Position numbers and translations under genes: made by a program. From NCBI RefSeq assembly GCF_004217615.1, contig NZ_SHLD01000001.1:1178001-1242000 (forward strand): a stretch of DNA of 64,000 nt, written 5' to 3'. Origin of the DNA: Micromonospora kangleipakensis. GTDB lineage: Bacteria; Actinomycetota; Actinomycetes; Mycobacteriales; Micromonosporaceae. Of the stretch, positions 46,195 through 53,202 are shown in pieces; the stretch's first letter is position 1, and the number at the start of each line of letters is the position of its first letter. The notes beneath the pieces were generated by a model, which had not been told where the DNA came from, did not search any database, and saw only the letters and a program-made list of their open reading frames with translations.

Positions 46195-47127
46195 TCAGGA
46201 CTTCGTCCAGCGCAGGATCTCCCCGAGCACCAGGTCCTTCGCCTCCACGTGCGGGAAGTGGCCGACCCCGTCGAGCAGCCGCCACTCGTACGGGGCGGTG
46301 ACGTACCGGCCGGAGCCCTGCGCGGTGCGCGGCAGGGAGGCGGGGTCCAGCGCGCCGTGCAGTTGCAGGGTCGGCGTGACCAGCGGCTTCTGCATCAGCC
46401 GGACGAACCGGTAGCCGTGCAGCCGGAGCACCGACCGGAACGCCCAGCGGTAGCCCTCCAGCGCGCAGAAGGCGGCCTGCGGGATCTGCATCGCCTCGCG
46501 GCAGCACCGGGCGTACGCCGCGAAGTCCGGGCCGTCCACCCACTGTGGCCCGCCCCAGCGGCGCAGAATCGCCTCGACCTCGGCGGCGTTGTCCCTGGTG
46601 AGCACGTGTTCGTACCGGGGAAGCTGGAACTTCAGCGCCGGGGTGGAGGCGGCGAACTGGCCGCGCGGGTCGGCGAAGATCGCGGCGCGCAGCCGGAGCG
46701 GGTGCGGGGCGCCGAGCACCACCAGCCGCCGGACCAGGGTGGGGTGGAACGAGGCGACCGTCCAGGCGATCAGGCCGCCGGCCCCGGCGCCGACCAGGGT
46801 CGCCGACCGTTCGCCCAGCGCCCGGATCAGCCCGGCCACGTCGGCGGCGAGGGTGTAGCCGTCGTACCCCCGGGGTGGCTTGTCGCTCGCGCCGTAACCG
46901 CGCAGGTCGACCGCGACCGCCCGGAATCCCGCGTCGGCCACCGCCGGCAGCAGGTCCCGCCAGGCCAGCCAGTACTCGGGGAAGCCGTGCAGGAAGAGCA
47001 CCATCGGGCCGGTGCCGGCCTCGACGACGTGGAAGCGGCTGCCGTTGGCGCCGACGAACCGGTGCGTCCACGGCCCCTCGGGCAGGACGCAGGACTCGTC
47101 GACGGGTCCGCCACGCTGCTCGGTCAC
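46195..47127 (-). CDS. Alpha/beta hydrolase fold protein (epoxide-hydrolase-like), nucleophile replaced by Gly
   Basis: 310 residues. HGFPEYWLAWRDLLP is the oxyanion/cap region of epoxide-hydrolase-like enzymes. The nucleophile elbow, normally G-x-D/S-x-G, reads VGAGAGG with Gly115 at the nucleophile position. The acid region (HGALDPAS) and the catalytic-type His (GVGHFPHVEA, about residue 290) are retained. Start GTG 47127 is inferred; a longer frame upstream is low-complexity. Without Asp or Ser it should lack classic hydrolase activity, so it may be a pseudoenzyme or use other chemistry. Its stop is 1 bp from the convergent preceding gene. Confidence 0.78.
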   Translation of the reverse strand: MTEQRGGPVDESCVLPEGPWTHRFVGANGSRFHVVEAGTGPMVLFLHGFPEYWLAWRDLLPAVADAGFRAVAVDLRGYGASDKPPRGYDGYTLAADVAGLIRALGERSATLVGAGAGGLIAWTVASFHPTLVRRLVVLGAPHPLRLRAAIFADPRGQFAASTPALKFQLPRYEHVLTRDNAAEVEAILRRWGGPQWVDGPDFAAYARCCREAMQIPQAAFCALEGYRWAFRSVLRLHGYRFVRLMQKPLVTPTLQLHGALDPASLPRTAQGSGRYVTAPYEWRLLDGVGHFPHVEAKDLVLGEILRWTKS

Positions 47128-47265
47128 GGGGCACAGCCTAGGCCCCGCGGCACACTCCCCGACCCGGGCCGCCGTCCGCCGGGCCGCGGCCCTTCGGCGC
47201 GGCACCACCCGCGGCGTCGGGTTGCCGCCCGCGGTGTGCGCGCGCCGGCAGTTCAGCGGCGGGTC

Positions 47266-47502
47266 TCAGTCCGCGACGATCCGCATCGGCGTCCCCGGGC
47301 CGCAGTCGACCGACGAGGTCGGCGGCGCGACCCGCAGCGTCACGAAGCTGCCCACCCGCAGCTCGCCGGCCTCGGGGCCGTAGAGCGCGTACTCGCGGTC
47401 GTTCTCGTCCACCAGCCCGTAGCAGGGGCCGGTGCCGCCGCGGGTGATCCGGCCGGCGGGCGGTTGTCGGTGGGCTTGCGCGGGGTGCGGTCGGTCGTGC
47501 AA
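47266..47502 (-). CDS. Small hypothetical protein, uncertain start
   Basis: A 78-residue frame from TTG 47502. The last 60 residues (RITRGGTGPCYGL, then EYALYGPEAGELRVGSFVTL and VDCGPGTPMRIVAD) look like a compact conserved domain with two Cys, of the kind found at the C-terminus of actinobacterial lipoproteins. No ATG or GTG precedes it within the space left by the upstream terminator, and there is no signal peptide, so it may be the remnant of a longer gene. Confidence 0.4.
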   Translation of the reverse strand: MHDRPHPAQAHRQPPAGRITRGGTGPCYGLVDENDREYALYGPEAGELRVGSFVTLRVAPPTSSVDCGPGTPMRIVAD

Positions 47503-47571
47503 GGGTCGGCGGCACGGTGGCGGAGAGCGGGGTGGGCCGCCCGGCGGGCGCGACCGTTCCGCCGGACAGGG

Positions 47572-47604
47572 CGATGCCCGGGCGGGTGACCCGCCCGGGC
47601 ATCG
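47572..47604 (-). terminator. Terminator of the first M6 protease gene
   Basis: A near-perfect palindrome of 16-bp arms around a single central base (CGATGCCCGGGCGGGT G ...), 22 bases past the stop of the reverse-strand gene ending at 47627. The real loop would be 3-5 bases. Confidence 0.9.
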
Positions 47605-47626
47605 GGTGCTGCTGGTGAAACCTCGA

Positions 47627-50140
47627 TCAGGAGATGCGGATCCGCATCGAGGTGCCATCCTGCTTGAGAACCCGGATCTTGATCCCGTTGACCGGGACCT
47701 TCACACCGTGGTTCGGCAGCTCCGGGTACCAGTACTGCTTGCTGTCGTCGAACAGCGGGGCAGCGGCCTGGCCGCGGATGTACTGCGGCTGGCTGTTCAC
47801 GTGGAGGGTGAACGAGTCGGCCTTCTTGAGGCTGAACGGCGCGTCGTAGATCTGGACGCGGGCCCGCCAGGCGTTGCCGGTCAGGTTGTACAGCGGCTTC
47901 GGGCGCGAGTCGATGTTCAGGTTCCGACCCTCACCCGGGTGACCGCCGGGGTTGAACTTCTTGTCGTACGGCATGGTGTTGTTGTCCGCGTACCGGAGGT
48001 TCCAGTAGGTGATCAGCAGACCCGTCTGGTACGCGTAGTGGTCCACGTAGTCCGGCCGCGTGTTGGCGTAGCCGAAGTAGTACGGACCGGTCTTCAGGTA
48101 CTGGTCGTACGAGACGTACGACCGGTTGCCCGCGATGTAGAAGTTGTCGAAGTCGCGGGTGTAGGTCTCCTCGACGATGCTGAAGCCGTTGAGGGCCCAG
48201 TCGCTCGCGCCGGCCTCGGCGCCGTCGGAGAGGACGGTCTGCCCGTCGGCGGTCACGGTGATCGCGTCGCCGTAGAAGCCGCCGGTGGAGACGCCGCCGT
48301 CGGTGATGTAGTGGTAGCGGAACTGCACGACCTTGCCCGCGGCCAGGTCCATCGGGACGGTGAGGTCGACCCAGTCGGCCTCGTCGTCGCCGTTGGTGTC
48401 GCTGTCACCGGTGAGGGCGTTGCGGCCGTTGCTGGTGGTCGGCGTGCCGTTGATCTTGAACGGCAGGGCCGTCCAGGTCTTGCCGGCGTCCAGCGAGGCC
48501 TCGAAGTACAGGTAGTCGTAGTTGTTCTCGATGTTGTAGCGGGCCTTCATCGACAGCGACGCGCTGGACTTCCCGGTGAAGTCGAACGTCCGGGTCATCG
48601 TGGTGTTCAGGTTGTCGTCGTTGCCGGAGAAGTACTGCCTGGTGCCCTCGGCCGGCTTGCCGTTGTTGAAGGTGTAGGTCCGCTTCGGGAGCACCACCAC
48701 CGCGGCCTGGGGCTTCTTGGAGTTGTACTCCTCCCGGCCCAGGTCGATCGTCTGCGGGTCCTGCTTGGCCGGGACCACGGTCTCGTAGTCCAGCCAGCCG
48801 AGCTGCAGCTTGTTCCAGGCGCCCAGGTCGGCGCCGCGCTCGCCGATGCCGGCGTCGTTCTTGGCGCTGACCCGGCTCTGGGCCATCAGGGTCCAGTGCT
48901 CCTGGCTGTTGTCGCCGCTGGCGCCGGTGTTGTAGTCGTCCGGCAGGCCCAGGTCGTGGCCGTACTCGTGGTAGAAGACGCTCCGGCCGCCGTTCTCCGG
49001 CTGCACCGTGTAGTCGCCGATCCAGATGCCGGTGTCGCCGATCTGGGTGCCGCCGAGCGGCGCGCCGGCCGGGCCGGTCTCGCCGATGTCCGTGCCGTAG
49101 GCGTACCAGCGGTGGCTCCAGATGGCGTCCTCACCCTGCAGCGGGTCACCGTCGGCCTGGTCGCCGCCGGAGTGGACGATCTGGAAGTGGTCGAGGTAGC
49201 CGTCCGGCTCGTTGAAGTTGCCGTCGCCGTCGACGTCGTACCGGTCCCACTGGTCGAAGGACCTCACGTCGGCCGCGATCTCGGCGTCGGATCGGCCCTT
49301 GGCCTTTTGGTCGGCGACCCACTGGTTGGCGGCGTCCCGCACCAGCGCCCAGGTGTTCGGGCAGGTGGTGTCCTGGCAGACCGCCGGGTCGTCGTCCGGG
49401 TTCGGCGGGTCGTTCGGGTCCGGGTCCGGCACCGGGTCGTTCGACCGGCCGTACCGGGCCTCGTTGTACTTGACCTTGACCCAGTCGGTGACCTCGCCGT
49501 CGACCGTGTACCGGCCGGACGACTGGGCCTCGTAGTACTGCTTGAGCGACTCGTCGCCCGGCTTGGTGCCGAAGTACAGCTGGCGGAAGTGCTCCGCGCT
49601 GTAGTTCGACTGCCAGACGGTGGAGTTGTCCATCGCCCGGTTGGGGGCCGGGATCTGGTTGTGCAGCGGACCGTCGAACCGGGTCGGCCCGGGGGTTTCG
49701 GGGTCGGTGTCCTTGTCCGGGTAGGACGGGTGCCGCTCGTTGCCGAACTCGGCCAGGATCACGAAGATCCGGTCCGACTTTTCGCGCTGCAGCTCGACGT
49801 ACTGGTCCTTCTGGCCGTTGCCGGCGCGGGCCGAACGGGCGTCGGCGCCGACTGCGCCGGCCGCGCCGGCGGCGCTCCTGCCGACCTTGACGACCGTGCT
49901 GCCGTTGATCTTCTGTGCCTTGGCCTTGCCGGAGAGGACCTCGCTGAGACCCTCCTGGCGCAGCGCCCGCCGCTTCTCCTCGAGCGGGTTGGGCATCTCG
50001 TGGTCGACCTGGGCGGGCTCGGCGACTGACGGTGCGGTCGTCAGTGCCTTGGGCTGCGGTGACGCGCTGGCGGTCGTGCCCGCCACCAGCCCCGTCGCCG
50101 TCAGTGAAAGCCCGAGCAGACCCACTGCGACTTTGCGCAC
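47627..50140 (-). CDS. Secreted M6-family metalloprotease (immune inhibitor A type), copy 1
   Basis: 837 residues. Signal peptide at 1-30 (VRKVAVGLLGLSLTATGLVA then ASAS), a propeptide, then the M6 catalytic domain with zinc motif HEYGHDLGLPD at about 391-401 and DGYLDHFQIVHSG before it. The C-terminal half has beta-sandwich modules (FTFNNGK..., WVDLTVPMDLAAG) as in InhA proteins, likely with Ca sites. GTG 50140 follows GGAGG. Expected to degrade host or environmental proteins. One of three adjacent paralogues, all leftward. Confidence 0.92.
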   Translation of the reverse strand: MRKVAVGLLGLSLTATGLVAGTTASASPQPKALTTAPSVAEPAQVDHEMPNPLEEKRRALRQEGLSEVLSGKAKAQKINGSTVVKVGRSAAGAAGAVGADARSARAGNGQKDQYVELQREKSDRIFVILAEFGNERHPSYPDKDTDPETPGPTRFDGPLHNQIPAPNRAMDNSTVWQSNYSAEHFRQLYFGTKPGDESLKQYYEAQSSGRYTVDGEVTDWVKVKYNEARYGRSNDPVPDPDPNDPPNPDDDPAVCQDTTCPNTWALVRDAANQWVADQKAKGRSDAEIAADVRSFDQWDRYDVDGDGNFNEPDGYLDHFQIVHSGGDQADGDPLQGEDAIWSHRWYAYGTDIGETGPAGAPLGGTQIGDTGIWIGDYTVQPENGGRSVFYHEYGHDLGLPDDYNTGASGDNSQEHWTLMAQSRVSAKNDAGIGERGADLGAWNKLQLGWLDYETVVPAKQDPQTIDLGREEYNSKKPQAAVVVLPKRTYTFNNGKPAEGTRQYFSGNDDNLNTTMTRTFDFTGKSSASLSMKARYNIENNYDYLYFEASLDAGKTWTALPFKINGTPTTSNGRNALTGDSDTNGDDEADWVDLTVPMDLAAGKVVQFRYHYITDGGVSTGGFYGDAITVTADGQTVLSDGAEAGASDWALNGFSIVEETYTRDFDNFYIAGNRSYVSYDQYLKTGPYYFGYANTRPDYVDHYAYQTGLLITYWNLRYADNNTMPYDKKFNPGGHPGEGRNLNIDSRPKPLYNLTGNAWRARVQIYDAPFSLKKADSFTLHVNSQPQYIRGQAAAPLFDDSKQYWYPELPNHGVKVPVNGIKIRVLKQDGTSMRIRIS

Positions 50141-50390
50141 GTGGTACCTCCGGTGTGAGGGAACCGGCCCAACGGGGGTACGGGCCGGTGAAGTGGTCCC
50201 ACGAGTGGGACCAATGGTGAAGATAGACATTCCCGTTACGGGTGGGAAGACAGGACCGTCGATTTGTAGCAACTTCTTGTTGGGAATGCTTTTCACCGCC
50301 ACAACCGGATCCGGCCATCGACGTCGATGAGCAGGGGAAACGGCGTCACGCCAAAGTGGAGTGACATCTGTCGTTCGCTGGACATGCGGA
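50141..50390. other. Intergenic region upstream of M6 protease copy 1
   Basis: About 250 bp with no gene. It holds the promoter of copy 1 and an exact 14-bp palindrome CATCGACGTCGATG near 50317-50330. AT content is higher near 50260-50300. Confidence 0.5.
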
Positions 50391-50422
50391 AGGGGCCGGT
50401 GGCATCGCCGCCACCGGCCCCT
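50391..50422 (-). terminator. Terminator of M6 protease copy 2
   Basis: A perfect 13-bp stem (AGGGGCCGGTGGC / GCCACCGGCCCCT) with a 6-base loop, 78 bases past the stop at 50500. A second in-frame stop lies between (50440-50442). Confidence 0.9.
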
Positions 50423-50499
50423 CCGGACGTGCTCCCCGATCAGTTGGTGACCTTCACGACCATGTCGCTGGTCGGGGTGGTGCCGCAGGATCTACCGGC

Positions 50500-52824
50500 T
50501 CACCCGCCGGCCGGCGGGTTGACCACGCTGACGGTCAGGATGTTGCCCGACTCCGCGGTGACCGTGGCCTGCACACCGTGGCCGGCCACCTTGACACTGC
50601 TCTGCGGATTCGCAGTGCTGTAGTACGCCGTCGGGTTGCTGTCGTCGAACGTCGGGATACCGGCGTTGGCCGGAGCACATGCCGCCAGGGTCTGGACGGT
50701 CTGCGACTTCCCGCTGCCCGCCAGCACCTCCTTGTGCAGGCACATCTCCGGCACCGACTGGGTCCCGAAGGTCGCGTCGAACGGCTGGCGACGGTTGCTC
50801 GGCCGGGTGCCGTCGGGGTAGGTGAACGGCGCGGGCCGGGCGTCCACCGGAAGCGCGGCGCCGCTACCCGGGTGCTCCGAGGTGTTGTTGTCCTCGACCG
50901 TGTGGTCGACGTACCAGACCAGCAGGCCGGGCCGGAACGAGAAGAACTCGACCTTGTTCGGCGCGGTGTAGGCGTAGCTGAACTGGTAGGGACCGGTGCG
51001 CAGGGTGTCGTCGTAACCGACGTACTGCCGGTTCTCGAGCAGGTAGTACCGGTCGGCCGTGGTCGACACCGTGCCTGTGGCGCGCTGCCACAGGCCCGTC
51101 GCGGTCCACCCACCGGTCTGCTCGACGTCGTCGGTGAACAGCGTCGTGCCGCCGGACTTGGCGACGATGTCGTCGAGGAACGCGCCGGCGAAGTGGACGC
51201 CGCCGTCCGTCTGGTACCGGAACCGGAACTGCGTGGGCACGCCGTTGGCGTCGTAGGAGAAGCGCAGCGTGGTCCAGCGTCCGCTGGACGACCCGGTGAC
51301 CGGCTGGCCGGTGCGTGTCCAGGTCGTGCCGCCGTCGGTCGAGTACTCGCCGTACAGGTAGTCGTAGCCGGACTCGATGTCGTACCACGCCTTCGCCGTC
51401 ACGGTGACCCGGGACGCGGCCGGTACGGCGTGCGAGAGCGACTCGTTCAAGTGGTCGGCGCTACCGGTCCACCAGGCGTACTGCCCCGAAGCGGGCGTCG
51501 TGTACGTCTTCGACGTGGTCGCGGACGGCAGGTTGACCTTGATCGCCTGCGCGTTGGCGGCGTTGGCGTCCTGGGCCGGGTCGAGCTGGACGGTGCCGCT
51601 CTGGCCGAGGTTGACGTCGCGGTAGTCGAGCCAGCCGAGGAACAGCTTCTCCTCCGGGCCCATCAGCCCGGGCGTCGTGCCGATGCCCTCGTTCGCGTCG
51701 GCGCCGTGGCCGAGCCACGAGCCGGAGCTCATCAGCGTCCAGAACGCGGTGCCGTTCTCGCCTCCCGCGGTGTCGTAGTAGTCCGGCAGTCCGAGGTCGT
51801 GGCCGAACTCGTGGGCGAAGACGCCGAGGCCGCCGTTCTCCGGCTCGGTGGTGTAGTCGCCGAGCCAGTACTTCGAGTTGCCGATCCGGGCACCGCCGGA
51901 CAGGTTCCCCTGGTCGCCGACGGTCGGGCCGGTCAGGCCGTAGTCGCTCTGGTTGACGTACCAGCGGTGCGACCAGATGGCGTCGGCGCCCTGCGCGCCG
52001 CCGCCGGCGTCCTCGCCTTCACCGGCGTGGACCGCCTGGAAGTGGTCGATGTACCCGTCCGACTCGTCGTAGTTGCCGTCGTTGTCGAAGTCGTAACGGT
52101 CCCAGACGTCGAACTGCGCCAGGTACGAGTCGATCTCAGCCGCGGTCATGGTCTTGAGCGCGTTCTGGTACCAGGCGTTGCCGCTGTCCTGGATGAACGC
52201 CCACGAGCCGCCGTTGTCCTCAACAGCGTTGTCGCCGTAGTAGGACTCGTTGTAGGGGACCTGGACCCAGTCGCTGACGGTGTTCGTCACCGAGTACTTG
52301 CCGGAGGAGAGATCCTCGTAGTAGCGCTTCATCGACTCGCCGGAGCCGTTGAAGAGTTCCTCGTAATGGGGGGTGTTGAAGTCGGCGGCCCAGGTGGTGG
52401 AGTTGTCCACCGACCGGTCGGGCTGGGGGATCTCGTTGTGCAGGGGACCGGGAGCGGTGCCGTAGCGGCCCACGCTCTGCGTCCCGAACTCGGCGAGAAT
52501 GGTGAAGATCTTGTCGGTCTTCTCGAACGCGACCTCAACGACGTTGTTCGTCTCGGCGTCGACCGTGACGTTGCCGTGCTCGTCGATCTCTGCCTCGCCC
52601 TTCGCGACCTTCGCGAGCGCGCCCTTACGCTTCTCGATCCACTGCTTCGTGAGCGGGCCGGGGCGGTTGTCCTGCCGGTGGGCAGCGGCGTTTGCCGGGC
52701 GCTGGGTAGCGCCGTCGTTCGCGACAGGCGCCGCGGCGGCCGGCAACTGCAAAGCAGCGACTGCCAACGCCACACCGGCCGCCCCGACGACAGCGGAGCT
52801 GCCCGCCGTGACTCGTCTCCTCAA
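50500..52824 (-). CDS. Secreted M6-family metalloprotease (immune inhibitor A type), copy 2
   Basis: 774 residues. Signal peptide at 1-32 (MRRRVTAGSSAVVGAAGVAL, ending AAAAPVA), pro-region, and catalytic HEFGHDLGLPD at about 338-348 after DGYIDHFQAVHAGEG. The C-terminal half is beta-rich. The start is TTG 52824, supported by an AGGAGGA ribosome-binding site 6-7 bases upstream and by the signal peptide that follows; no ATG or GTG gives the signal sequence. The stop at 50500 is followed in frame by 19 sense codons ending in VVKVTN and a second stop. Upstream are repeated ATGACAG motifs. Confidence 0.92.
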   Translation of the reverse strand: MRRRVTAGSSAVVGAAGVALAVAALQLPAAAAPVANDGATQRPANAAAHRQDNRPGPLTKQWIEKRKGALAKVAKGEAEIDEHGNVTVDAETNNVVEVAFEKTDKIFTILAEFGTQSVGRYGTAPGPLHNEIPQPDRSVDNSTTWAADFNTPHYEELFNGSGESMKRYYEDLSSGKYSVTNTVSDWVQVPYNESYYGDNAVEDNGGSWAFIQDSGNAWYQNALKTMTAAEIDSYLAQFDVWDRYDFDNDGNYDESDGYIDHFQAVHAGEGEDAGGGAQGADAIWSHRWYVNQSDYGLTGPTVGDQGNLSGGARIGNSKYWLGDYTTEPENGGLGVFAHEFGHDLGLPDYYDTAGGENGTAFWTLMSSGSWLGHGADANEGIGTTPGLMGPEEKLFLGWLDYRDVNLGQSGTVQLDPAQDANAANAQAIKVNLPSATTSKTYTTPASGQYAWWTGSADHLNESLSHAVPAASRVTVTAKAWYDIESGYDYLYGEYSTDGGTTWTRTGQPVTGSSSGRWTTLRFSYDANGVPTQFRFRYQTDGGVHFAGAFLDDIVAKSGGTTLFTDDVEQTGGWTATGLWQRATGTVSTTADRYYLLENRQYVGYDDTLRTGPYQFSYAYTAPNKVEFFSFRPGLLVWYVDHTVEDNNTSEHPGSGAALPVDARPAPFTYPDGTRPSNRRQPFDATFGTQSVPEMCLHKEVLAGSGKSQTVQTLAACAPANAGIPTFDDSNPTAYYSTANPQSSVKVAGHGVQATVTAESGNILTVSVVNPPAGG

Positions 52825-53130
52825 AGGTCCTCCTCCTTTGTGGATCTGTTACATGACAGAGACAGCCAAGGCCATCACTGTCATGTCATGCGTCACTCAC
52901 AATGACAGAGGTTTGCATCGTTGTCATCGGTCAATCACCTGAGGCGCTGCCCATCTTCTCCGGACAAAAGCGGACTAATGAGCGCACTGGTTTGGCGCCG
53001 GTTCACATTACGTTTCGGCCACGATCACCTAGCGTAATCGCGATTATGGGGGTCCCAAATGGGGAGCGTTGGGGGCAGCAAGAATGTCACACCAAAAGTT
53101 GACCGGATGCCGGGTGGCGTAAGACAAAGA
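52825..53130. promoter_or_regulatory. Upstream region of M6 protease copy 2 with ATGACAG motif cluster
   Basis: Contains the inverted repeat ACATGACAG (52851-52859) / CTGTCATGT (52878-52886), a third ATGACAG at 52902-52908 and a TGTCAT at 52922-52927, in an unusually AT-rich stretch. A plausible multi-site operator for the protease gene. No coding sequence seen in the gap. Confidence 0.55.
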
Positions 53131-53169
53131 CGGGGCCCGTCCGGAGCAGTGTGCTCCAGACGGGCCCCG
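53131..53169 (-). terminator. Terminator of M6 protease copy 3
   Basis: An 18-bp stem with one mismatch (CGGGGCCCGTCCGGAGCA / TGCTCCAGACGGGCCCCG) and a GTG loop, 34 bases past the stop at 53203. Confidence 0.92.
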
Positions 53170-53202
53170 CCGTGTGTCCCGTCGGTCGACGGGCCGCTCA
53201 GA

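Noticed and set aside
47432..50029. Very long open frame on the plus strand opposite the first M6 protease
   Set aside because: It is the complement of a gene with signal peptide, zinc motif and ribosome-binding site; its Val/Arg/Gly-rich product is the usual antisense shadow in high-GC DNA.
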